In this document: piece by piece, positions 19,461-27,075 of the stretch
How the letters are laid out: each line of letters opens with the position of its first letter
Numbering within the stretch: position 1 is the stretch's first letter
Assembly: GCA_015680685.1 (NCBI GenBank)
Contig: MNCI01012718.1
Location: forward strand, 1,466,455-1,493,529
Origin: Gnetum montanum
Lineage: Eukaryota; Streptophyta; Gnetopsida; Gnetales; Gnetaceae
Length of the DNA stretch: 27,075 nucleotides
Direction: 5' to 3'
Position numbers and translations under genes: made by a program
Notes under the pieces: generated by a model
Databases searched by the model: none
The model's input: only the letters and a program-made list of their open reading frames with translations
What the model was told of the DNA's origin: nothing

Positions 19461-20613
19461 ATGATTGAAATAACCAAATAATCAAAAGAGACACCGACAT
19501 AGGCCATCCAAACAACCATTAAAAACTAATTTATTGGTATTTTGACTAAGATTTAGATAAATATGTGTAATTATATATATATGTATATATAATTAGGCTC
19601 TCGTTTTCAATATTCTCACAGGGTAACAGTAAAAGAATGCAGACTATTTTGAGCAAGTGACTTATACAAAACTTAATGAGGAGGATGAGCTAAAACTCAT
19701 GTTAGATCATAGTAAGCCACAACTTTCAGATTTTCCCTTGCTTTCTTTTTTTTCTTTTTTCACTTTTTTCTTGTCTTTTTCACTTTTTGAAAAACTTAAA
19801 TTTAAATGGGGAAACGGAGGTTAGGGTGAGGATTGCTGCCGGACCCCATCACACTCAAGAACTTATTACACTGCCAATGAACACGGTCCTCATTTTTTGA
19901 TTTGTTTTCTTTTTAAGGAAACTTTGCTCATGGTGTACTTCATTCTTGAGGTAGGAATTCCAACACGAGTCTGGTCGATTAGCTGCACTGCCAAAGAGCA
20001 TGGTCCTTTTGGAAACTTTGCCCATGGTGCAGTTCAACCCTCGTGCATGTGCTTTTGATTGGTGGCATCATAGCAGGTCTCCTAGGTGGCTAAGGGTTCT
20101 CAAATAGAAATGAACACACTTCACCCTGTTGTTCACAGGATAGCCATGGATCATCATACCTAAGGGCTTGGGCTTATGAGAGGATATGATGGAATTTGCC
20201 AAGGTCACCTAGTAATCATGACTAACCACTCTCCAACATCGCATATCCTACACTCACATGATCATGATGATAACATGATAAGTTTGCATAAATCAAATGC
20301 TCCATAATCAAACATAACAAATAAACCGAAACCTTGGAATCAATCGAAAAGAGTTACAGTATAAAATATAGAGTAGATTTTATAGCATTATATCATAGTA
20401 ATAGTAAATTATATCATACCTGCATTATTTTTCAATGGTGTTAAGATGACCCAACATCAAGTAACTCAAATAACCAATGATTATTAAAATCATATGAAGA
20501 ACACAATAATCAAAACAATATGCTAAGAAAGAAATGATCGAAATGCAAGCTAAATATGAAAATGCAATAATATACATATGAAATGCAATGGAAAAGGAGA
20601 AGAAAACGGCAAA
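19461..20613. other. Element B 3' internal non-coding region
   Basis: About 1.15 kb lie between the ORF stop and the 3' LTR. The region contains an AT-repeat hairpin-like tract (about 19569-19593), a long pyrimidine tract (about 19738-19790) and an imperfect direct repeat. No ORF of note. The polypurine tract expected at the 3' LTR edge is not seen; the sequence next to the N is mixed. Confidence 0.5.
19869..20044. repeat. Imperfect direct repeat (about 60-80 bp, two copies)
   Basis: CACTGCCAATGAACACGGTCC..GGAAACTTTGCTCATGGTG..TTCA (19869-19950) recurs as CACTGCCAAAGAGCATGGTCC..GGAAACTTTGCCCATGGTG..TTCA (19986-20044). The first copy has about 17 extra bases in the middle. Confidence 0.75.
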
Positions 20614-23502
20614 CTAAGAATCTACCAGATGCCCACGTGGGGTACCTGAGTAGAAGTGTTTCAAATGAAATGCATTAAAATTCCTATTCAACCTATATCC
20701 TTGCAAATCAGCAATCTTAAACACATTAGGGGCAGTGATGTCTACAATTTGGAATGGACCTGACCACATAGGTGAAAACTTAGTTTGAGGGCCGGTCTTA
20801 CCAGACGTTCTATCTCTCTTGAGGACTAGATCACCTGCTTGAAAATTTTTAACTGGATGTTTTTTATTGAACCGTCTCTTGACAGTTTGTTGATGCTTAA
20901 AATTATGAAAATCAAGACCTACTTTAACCTTGCTTGATCGTTTTCTATAAAGTTTTACCTTAATATAAGTTTTAATGATAGGTCTAGGTCTTGGTGGGTC
21001 ATCAGATATAGCTTTTCCAGGAGAATGTTTCATGGATGTATTGTTAAAATTTAGCACACCTTCAAACGTTTTAAGAGGTAAGGTCTTATTTATATCTTTG
21101 TCTTCCCCTAAAGGTGGTGGATCACTTAGACAAAATCCATCATGTTGTTGATAAGGTAAGGTGTCTCCATAGTTTTCTTCACCTTCTCTAGAACTTTGAT
21201 AGGATTTGATGGGGTTTGCATAAGAGATAAGACCTTTTGTAGTTCCACTTACATAGTCATTTTCAACATGTTCTCTACACTCAACCTCAATAACCCCAAC
21301 ATATAGATTAGCATTTCGATCTTCCAAAGGTTGATTTTGTTGATCCAAGTTTGTTACTACTTGTTTGTAGAAGGGTTCTTGGGGTATAGTCATGTATTCA
21401 GATTTTCCTTTGATAGGGATCAATAATTCCGAGAAATCTGACCTAAAGAAGCCCCCAAACTTAGCTCCAAAAGTTCTAGATAAGAGCACACCATATGTGG
21501 GTTTCATGTCAACTACTAGGATGTCTGTATAACATGTAAATGTAGGGTATTTCTTAAGTTGTACTTTTATTCCTTTTAATAACCCTACTACAGGTACGCT
21601 AGATCCATCAAGTTGAATTACACTTTTAGTTTGTGGTATCATTTGTGCTCCTAAGGTGTTACAAATGTCAAGAGGCATAACACTAACAGTTGCACCTGAA
21701 TCCATTAAACAGTTATGGACATTCTTTCCTGAAATAATCAAAGTGGTTAGGAAAGGGGGATGATCCTTTTTGCTAGACATAGGGTTATCCATGTTTTGTA
21801 CTGGTAACGTGTTAGGACTTTCTGCAAAGTGAACATGCCTTTCGGGAGTTGGGGATTTTTCTCTTTGGGTTACAGGTGTATGGACCATATCCCGAATCAC
21901 TTCTTTCATTTCGTTAAAGTGTAGAAGGTCATACATCGAAATGTTGGCTTTCACTCTTTTTAAGTCCTCAACCAAATCATAGTTCTTAGGTTCATCTTTG
22001 GTTTCTTGTTGAGATGGAACTTTCCTAAGTACAAATGAGGGGTTTGGTTGTTGTTGGGCAATTACTTGGGATGACCCAGACTGATTGTTTCCATTGTTTG
22101 AACTAGGAACTCTTTTGTTTGGAGGTGTATAGAAATTGTTTCTAGTTTGTCGTTGTGTAGGATTCATAATGTCACTGATTTTACGATAACGAGTGTTATG
22201 TGGGTTAGGATCACCTACCATGACTTGTTCTAATGGGGAAACCTCTTCATTTTCTGTCTCATGAGGCACATCAGGAACCATAATAGGGGCCTTTCCGTTT
22301 TGTTGCCCTGAGGTATTATCACCATACAATGCCATGAACTGAGGACAAGCCTTTTCAGAATGTTGCCTCGTATTGTGAAGGCGACAATAATCATCATTGG
22401 TTGATGCACTTGGTTGTCCTGGTTGTATAGGGCTTTTACTATTGTTTCTTTTTAACTCAACCACTTCATTGGATAGTTTTTGAAGTGAAGTAAGTATTTG
22501 GGTCATCTGATTTTGAGTTTGGGTTGGTGGTTCAACAGATTTTGATGTCCCACTTGGGTTTACGATGGATTGAATCAAGGCTTTTGAGTCGTCATCATTC
22601 AGACTAGTGTTAGATGGTAAGAATGAAGTGGACATGGGGCCTTGTGCGTAATTACTTAAAGGTGGAGTTGATTGAAAAGGAGAAACAACTTGAGGCATAA
22701 TATTAGGTGTTTGAAAACTTGGTAGGAGTGGGTTTGATTGCATCGGGTTGCTAACACTCATCATCCCAAATTGGGTTTGGATGCTGTTCATAAGGGTTAT
22801 TTGCTCTAATTCCACAGCTTTTGACATTGCACCTTGTATCTCCATTATGTTGGGATCAGATTTGATAGCATAAGCAAAGAATGGATCGATGGTAGAGAGA
22901 TAGAAGTTGAGAATACCATCTGGTTGTGGTCGCATCTCATTTGGCACATAGGCAAGTTGATGAAGGAATCTAAGATTATAATCCCTCACGTTTTCCCCGG
23001 GTAACTTTCTTAGGCTGGTAAAATTGCTTGATGCGATGGCAGGGCTTGTAAATTTGTCAAATTGATTTAAAAACTTGTTTTTGAATTCTTGCCATGTGTT
23101 GATAGAGGCATCAGGAAGCATTAAGAACCATTGGGTTGCTTTGGTCCTAAATGTCGTTACGAACACTCTGCATGCTACATCGTTATGTATAATGTTGTGG
23201 ATCCCTAATACAGTTTCAAAACATTGTATGTGTTGACGTGCGTCATTCGTAGGGTTTGAAGGATCGAAGATCAAGTTTATGTTTTGAAGGGATTTTGGTA
23301 TGTCGTGGTAGTTGTGAAAGTTGAAAGGGTTCCTTACTAAGGGAGCCGGGGGTTGATGGGCTGCCATCTTAGTCCGAGGTCTTTTAGGAATTAAACTTGG
23401 AAACAGTGAAGCTCGTTGTTTTCTTGAAGTAGATTGACGAGTGGCTGGTTGACTAGGAGTATGAGTTCTTTGTTGAGATACTCCGCAAGAAAAGTCACTC
23501 AT
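20614..23502 (-). CDS. Element B intact gag-protease ORF fused to an integrase C-terminal tail (962 aa)
   Basis: ATG at 23502 opens 962 codons without a stop. The gag domain is at about residues 107-195, with 'CRVFVTTFRTKATQWFLMLP' and 'TWQEFKNKFLNQF'. A CX2HX4HX4C zinc knuckle follows (C373, H376, H381, C386), a form seen in Tat-type gags. A conserved pre-protease segment 'YDLVEDLKRVKANISMYDLL' is at 508-527 and an aspartic protease with DSGA at 601-604 ('CLMDSGATVSVMPLD'), then 'YGVLLSRTFGAKFGG' near 670. After about residue 715 no RT, RNase H or integrase core is present. Instead residues about 870-955 resemble an integrase C-terminus: 'RRFNKKHPVKNFQAGDLVLK' and 'KFSPMWSGPFQIVDI' (GPF at 915-917). 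The in-frame joining and intact length suggest the product is, or recently was, made. An initiator at M46 is an alternative start. Confidence 0.88.
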   Translation of the reverse strand: MSDFSCGVSQQRTHTPSQPATRQSTSRKQRASLFPSLIPKRPRTKMAAHQPPAPLVRNPFNFHNYHDIPKSLQNINLIFDPSNPTNDARQHIQCFETVLGIHNIIHNDVACRVFVTTFRTKATQWFLMLPDASINTWQEFKNKFLNQFDKFTSPAIASSNFTSLRKLPGENVRDYNLRFLHQLAYVPNEMRPQPDGILNFYLSTIDPFFAYAIKSDPNIMEIQGAMSKAVELEQITLMNSIQTQFGMMSVSNPMQSNPLLPSFQTPNIMPQVVSPFQSTPPLSNYAQGPMSTSFLPSNTSLNDDDSKALIQSIVNPSGTSKSVEPPTQTQNQMTQILTSLQKLSNEVVELKRNNSKSPIQPGQPSASTNDDYCRLHNTRQHSEKACPQFMALYGDNTSGQQNGKAPIMVPDVPHETENEEVSPLEQVMVGDPNPHNTRYRKISDIMNPTQRQTRNNFYTPPNKRVPSSNNGNNQSGSSQVIAQQQPNPSFVLRKVPSQQETKDEPKNYDLVEDLKRVKANISMYDLLHFNEMKEVIRDMVHTPVTQREKSPTPERHVHFAESPNTLPVQNMDNPMSSKKDHPPFLTTLIISGKNVHNCLMDSGATVSVMPLDICNTLGAQMIPQTKSVIQLDGSSVPVVGLLKGIKVQLKKYPTFTCYTDILVVDMKPTYGVLLSRTFGAKFGGFFRSDFSELLIPIKGKSEYMTIPQEPFYKQVVTNLDQQNQPLEDRNANLYVGVIEVECREHVENDYVSGTTKGLISYANPIKSYQSSREGEENYGDTLPYQQHDGFCLSDPPPLGEDKDINKTLPLKTFEGVLNFNNTSMKHSPGKAISDDPPRPRPIIKTYIKVKLYRKRSSKVKVGLDFHNFKHQQTVKRRFNKKHPVKNFQAGDLVLKRDRTSGKTGPQTKFSPMWSGPFQIVDITAPNVFKIADLQGYRLNRNFNAFHLKHFYSGTPRGHLVDS

Positions 23503-23850
23503 AAAATGAAAAATAACAAGAAATGTAAAATGCTAATAAACTGTGAAAATTAAAGAAAAATAAATAAAAAAACATTTGAATACTATTTTTTTTTAATTTT
23601 TTAAAATTTTTAAAAGAAAGTTGAAATTGTAAAATTTCAGGAAAATAAATAAAAAGTAAAATAATTTAAAACACCTAAATTAAATTTCAGAAAAATAAAT
23701 TAAAAAGGATTGGTGTAATATAAATTTTGAAATGAAAATAAAGCAGTAAAACTGAAAATAAAGGGGCAAAATTAAATAGAAAGAAATGATAATTTATATT
23801 TTTAAAGAAAAAGAAATATAATAGAAAAATAGAAAAAAGGTTGAGAAACT
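23503..23850 (-). other. Element B leader between primer site and gag
   Basis: About 350 nt of AT-rich sequence with A/T runs. Packaging signals of such elements usually lie here; none can be identified by eye. Confidence 0.4.
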
Positions 23851-23868
23851 GCCCTCCTTCTAGCGCCA
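23851..23868 (-). other. Primer-binding site of element B
   Basis: Six bases after the 5' LTR the minus strand reads TGGCGCTAGAAGGAGGGC, of tRNA 3'-end-complementary form (TGG first). I cannot name the tRNA with certainty. Confidence 0.7.
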
Positions 23869-23874
23869 AAAAGG

Positions 23875-25433
23875 TGTTGATGCATAAATTTTGGACACGC
23901 GAACACCTGTGAAAACTCGTTTTAGGAAACTATCGCCTAGGGCGCCTCCCGTATAGGTACGGAAACCCGGGAATAGTTTCAGCTGGAAAGGGCAATGTGA
24001 CAGAACTTTAATAATAATATCTAAAACAAAATAAAACAAATAAAGCTTAGATTTGATGGTGGAAACTTAAAATAAGCAATTTGCAAAATGATGAATAATT
24101 CAAATATTCAAATTTTATATGTCCTGCTGTTGCAGATGCAAGCGGAGTGGCGAGCGACGCGGCAGGCAATGGGAGCAGCGGTGCGGCAGCAGGCCAGACA
24201 GAGGGGCGGCGACAGCAAAGCGAGGTGCCGGCAAGCAGAAAACAGTGACGCGGCAAAAGCAGCACAACGTCAGCGACGAGAGCACAGAGGGTGGTGGCGA
24301 GCACAGAGGCCACGTGCAGCAGTGCGGGGGATGCACAGCAAAAACAGCAACACACGCAACGCGGCAGCGGAGGAGACAGTAACAGGTCGTTGTTTCGCGT
24401 GCGGTCGGGGCAGAGAAGGAAAACCAGTGGCGGCGGTGAGGAAAATAGTGTCTGCGGAGGAACAGCAGGGGCGGCAGCAGAGAGGTGGCAACGCTGCAAG
24501 AGAAGCCAGTGATGCGGCAGGGTGGCGCAGCAGAGCAGGGACGCGGCAGACAGAGGGCGTCAGCGGGAGCACGTGAAACAGACTGTTCGGGCGTGAGTGG
24601 CGGCCGAAAACTAGCGACGGCAGGGGGAGAAACCGGCAGCGGTGGGTGGCAGCGCAGGCGGAGACAAAACAGATGCACGGCGCGGCTCGGAGATAGAACA
24701 GATGCGCGGCGCGGCGCGGAGGCAAAATAGATGCACGAGGCGGCGGACAGACGGTCAAATCGGTGCTGCGGCAGGCGAACAGATCGGCGCGTAGCGACGA
24801 GAGGCGGACAAGAACCAGCGGGAGAACAGTGGAACAGATCCTCGTGCTCGGCAGAAACCAGCGACGGTGCGGCGGACAGATGGCAGCGCGGGTGGTGTCA
24901 GCGGGAGCAGGATCTGACGCGGCGAACGGGCGAACGGATGGTGACGAGAGCGGGAGAACAGAGGTTGTTAACGCGAGCAGCGGCGGAAAGAAAGCAGCGA
25001 CGGACAGGAACCAGCGGCAGCGAACGGAAGGTTGTGGACAGGAACCAGCGGCAGCGAACAGGAGGCTGCAGGGACAGCAGCGAACAGAAGGCTCTGCAGG
25101 CTGCAGCGGATCTCCAGAGAAACCCCTAGCCAATCTCTCCCTCTCCTCCCAAATCTCCTCCTTCGTCCCTGTTTTATAGCGGTTGGCGAATAGGTGGAAG
25201 AAGAAACCTAACCCTAATCGCCGTCACCCGAGCCACCTAAATCATCAGGAAAACAACTATAAGTTTAGTTTATTTTATTTTTAAAAGGCACGCGGTCGGT
25301 CGTTATTATTTTTAATTTTGAAATCTATTCTTTTTGTAATTTTAAAATTTTATATTTTTATTTTAAGTGAAATTGGTTCAAGCATGGTTGAACAAGGCCC
25401 CATACCTAGCATGGGTGAAAGTTGGCCTCAACA
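23875..25433 (-). repeat. Element B 5' LTR, complete (1559 bp)
   Basis: Bounded by TGTTGA (23875) and TCAACA (ends 25433), a perfect 6-bp terminal inverted repeat. On the minus strand U3 is only about 255 bp before the TATA box (25172-25178). The remaining roughly 1.3 kb would be transcribed R-U5, of which about 24120-25130 is very GC-rich. Short internal repeats based on CAGCGGCAGCGAACAGGAGG (about 25000-25100) and GAACAGATGCGCGGCGCGG (about 24660-24740) are present. Confidence 0.92.
25172..25178 (-). promoter_or_regulatory. TATA box of element B 5' LTR
   Basis: The minus strand reads CGCTATAAAACAGG. It is the expected promoter of the genomic RNA, with a start around 25145. Confidence 0.6.
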
Positions 25434-25709
25434 CCCAGAAATAAAAGTTTCTAATGTTTTCTGCATCGTCTCCACCAGCATGGCACTTGACAAAGTACAT
25501 ACGCAACCACAAAACAAACAATGAGCAATGTCAGGATTGAGCTCACACAAGTCAAAGCTACCCCCTTGTAAAATCAGTATCATTCCTTTCAGAGTTAAAA
25601 ACTTATGCTTCCTAAACCTCCTCATCATTTTTGAAAATCGACGTGTCCATGCCGTGGAGACACAGGCCAAAACAAAGGTAGCTTTATTTAAATAATTACA
25701 CTGACACAA
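25428..25709 (-). other. Unassigned open frame abutting element B
   Basis: A 93-codon minus-strand frame (first codon TTG, no ATG at its start) with 'TAWTRRFSKMMRRFRKHKFL' and a Cys-rich stretch 'HCLFCGCVC'. It runs into the LTR edge: the last two codons come from element B. Before insertion the frame would have met TAG at the same point (TCT GGG TAG), so the insertion barely changed it. I do not recognise a family. It may be an exon fragment or chance. Confidence 0.2.
25434..25438. repeat. Target-site duplication of element B, right (CCCAG)
   Basis: Exact partner of 17927-17931, directly after TCAACA of the LTR. Confidence 0.85.
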
Positions 25710-26880
25710 TTGCCACGGTTGAAGTTGTTCAATCCCCTTTGATGAATAGAATTTAAAGACAAAAATATATATGGACGGAACCAGAAGACACTGACGATCT
25801 ATAATTATTTCAAAATATGAAAAACTAGAATATTAGCATCGGTCAACCAATAGCGCTATAGGCTTTGGGGCTAAACACACACTAATTGTTCCCTCTAAAT
25901 AAATAGGGTGAAATGCAGTGATAAAAGTCACCTCACAAAGCTTGCCTTTTTAAAGGAACCACACATTTTTCTACCAGTGTTATTACATGAACATAGATCA
26001 AATTCTTTTGTGGCTTGCACCACCTTTAAGAATTCTGAGCACCTGTAAAAACAAATATTTTATCAGAGAGAGAACGTGTACAAGAAAAAACAAAGAAGGA
26101 TACCTCAAGAAATATGAGTTAATGATACGTAAGCGTAAAAGCATACTGTAAAAAGTATTTTTAGACACAGATTCTCGTGTTTGAAGTTTAGCTTAACTGA
26201 AATATTACCTTCAGCAGAGAAGCAATGCTCAGCTTCCTGGGAAATGATCATAAATTAGCAAGACAATCCAGAGACGAATTTGAAGAGGCAACAAACTGTT
26301 GGCCGTAACCATTACTGTTTCTGAAGCAGATTTATCTTGCAGGAGTACAGCTGAGGGTGAACCATTAGCACCAGTGTTTGACACCCAATATTTCTACCTA
26401 CACTCTCAAAACTTTTCAAGGGCAATGTGTAACAATTGTGGAAACATGCCTCCTACGTAAACATGGGAAGTCCTAAAAACGATTCAACTTTCTAATGTAA
26501 CAATGTGATAACTTTGGAAATTTCTATTCATTGTTATCGGTAATGGTCTCCTATTTTTCTAATAAATGGTAACTGGTTCCGGTGCCTTACGGTTTCTTGA
26601 TGGGAGAACACGGCACTAGGAATCAATTGCAGTATAGCAGTTCAGGTCCCTTTCACAGTCGCTTACAGTCTGCATACACCATCACCGCAGAGCGCCCGTG
26701 TGAAAGAAGATCCAGAACATTCATCAATGGCATCAATGGCTGGAGGTCAGTTCGATCTATTTTTTCAAATTGATTTGTGCATTTTTGTTTCATGCACATT
26801 TGTAGTTTAAGAGATCTGTTTTTTTAACATGCTTCCGCTTGTGCAATCGGGTTCTCGATGCACGTTGGATTTCTTACATT
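25439..26880. other. Flanking DNA without a confirmed gene
   Basis: About 1.4 kb with moderate AT content. Apart from the frame above, the minus strand has a 50-odd codon open stretch at about 26235-26395 and several splice-like signals at 26045-26245, described in the findings. The right end (from about 26530) probably belongs to a copia-type LTR. Confidence 0.4.
26531..26878 (+). mobile_element. Putative Ty1/copia LTR, 5' boundary uncertain
   Basis: Inferred from the primer-binding site directly downstream. A possible TG start is TGTTATCGG at about 26531, but no second LTR is in the window and the left edge cannot be fixed. The internal region would run to the right, out of the window. Confidence 0.3.
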
Positions 26881-26892
26881 TGGTATCGGAGC
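26881..26892 (+). other. Copia-type primer-binding site (initiator Met tRNA)
   Basis: TGGTATCGGAGC matches the standard Ty1/copia plant primer site TGGTATCAGAGC with one change, and is followed by ATTTGG. It lies two bases after ..TTCTTACA, which would end an LTR at 26878. The leader-like sequence after it is T-rich with repeated TGCGATTTCTGGGTTTTC motifs. Confidence 0.6.
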
Positions 26893-27075
26893 ATTTGGAT
26901 CTCTGCCTTGATGCTTAGTTTTGTTTTTCTGGGTTTTCTGCGATTTCTGGTTTTTGCTGCACTATTTCTGTCTGCGAATTTTTGCGATTTCTGGGTTTTC
27001 TACGATTTGCGGCAATTGTTCGCAGATATTGTAAGAACCGCTTGAGGTTGAATCTGCTGCTGTGTTTTTTAACCT

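Larger units (their letters stand above)
17932..25433 (-). mobile_element. Element B: non-autonomous Ty3/gypsy-type LTR retrotransposon
   Basis: A 7,502-bp element in minus orientation. The 5' LTR is at 23875-25433, the primer site at 23851-23868, one intact ORF at 23502-20614, about 1.15 kb of non-coding sequence follow, and the 3' LTR lies at 17932-19459 (end missing at an N). The 5' LTR is bounded by TGTTGA..TCAACA and the element by exact CCCAG duplications. The two LTRs differ by only about 2-3% by eye. RT, RNase H and the integrase core are absent, so another element must have supplied them. Gag zinc-knuckle type and primer-site form suggest the Tat/Ogre side of Ty3/gypsy, but without RT this is uncertain. 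Confidence 0.9.

Noticed and set aside
19569-19593. TA-rich near-palindrome as a MITE or hairpin RNA
   Set aside because: Simple (AT)n microsatellite with no terminal repeats or target duplication beyond it.
24088-24576. Plus-strand arginine/glutamine-rich frames in the LTRs (18175-18632, 24088-25179)
   Set aside because: Composition artefact of GCGGCAGC-type repeats, antisense to the element; no domain.
17932-25402. Element B boundary at ..GGCCCCA (25402) with a 7-bp TACCCAG/TACCTAG duplication
   Set aside because: Extending the right LTR to 25433 gives a perfect TGTTGA/TCAACA pair and an exact 5-bp CCCAG duplication, a far better fit.
1-27075. CRISPR array, bacterial operon or phage-type system
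   Set aside because: No regularly spaced repeats with unique spacers, no ribosome-binding-site-led gene series; the GCGATATCGC copies are a short palindrome cluster in an LTR.

Overview
This window looks like intergenic DNA from a seed plant with a large, repeat-rich nuclear genome. The grounds are plant-type Ty3/gypsy elements, a plant L1-type LINE, SINE-like pieces and a Ty1/copia-type primer-binding site, with no bacterial gene organisation. I cannot name the species. No intact host gene is recognisable; almost everything that can be read is retrotransposon in nested layers.

Layout. (1) 1-456: the end of an LTR of family A, minus orientation, cut by the window edge. (2) About 505-4610: a badly decayed plus-strand LINE with endonuclease and reverse transcriptase remnants. 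It is interrupted by a 40-bp SINE/RTE-like tail with a 20-bp target duplication, and then by a repeat-rich block (about 2250-3770) with a tRNA-like promoter and a possible solo LTR. (3) 5545-5901 and 16094-16815: the C-terminal part of a LINE ORF2, split by element A. (4) 5902-16088: element A, a complete Athila-like Ty3/gypsy retrotransposon on the minus strand. It has 923- and 936-bp LTRs, a tRNA-Asp-like primer site and a 5-bp target duplication with one mismatch. Its gag-protease-RT-RNase H-integrase frame (15011 to 8829) is broken by 18 in-frame stops but shows no frameshift. (5) 17932-25433: element B, a younger minus-strand Ty3/gypsy-type element with about 1.55-kb LTRs, an exact CCCAG target duplication and one intact 962-codon ORF. 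That ORF joins gag and protease directly to an integrase C-terminal tail; RT, RNase H and the integrase core are absent, so the element must depend on another for movement. (6) 25439-27075: unassigned flank, then a copia-type primer-binding site and leader at 26881 onward.

How the parts relate. The LINE is the oldest layer. Family A inserted into this LINE-rich stretch twice (1-456 and 5902-16088), both times in the minus orientation. Element B inserted independently in the sequence to the right. Family A LTRs carry an unusual array of GCGATATCGC palindromes between the LTR edge and the TATA box. Element B LTRs have a short U3 and a very long GC-rich transcribed part. A single N at 19460 sits where the 3' LTR of element B should meet its internal region. 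The last 31 nt of that LTR and the polypurine tract are missing there, so an assembly gap is likely.

Regions without a recognised gene: 4611-5544, 6835-8828 (inside element A), 16816-17926, 19461-20613 (inside element B) and most of 25439-26880.
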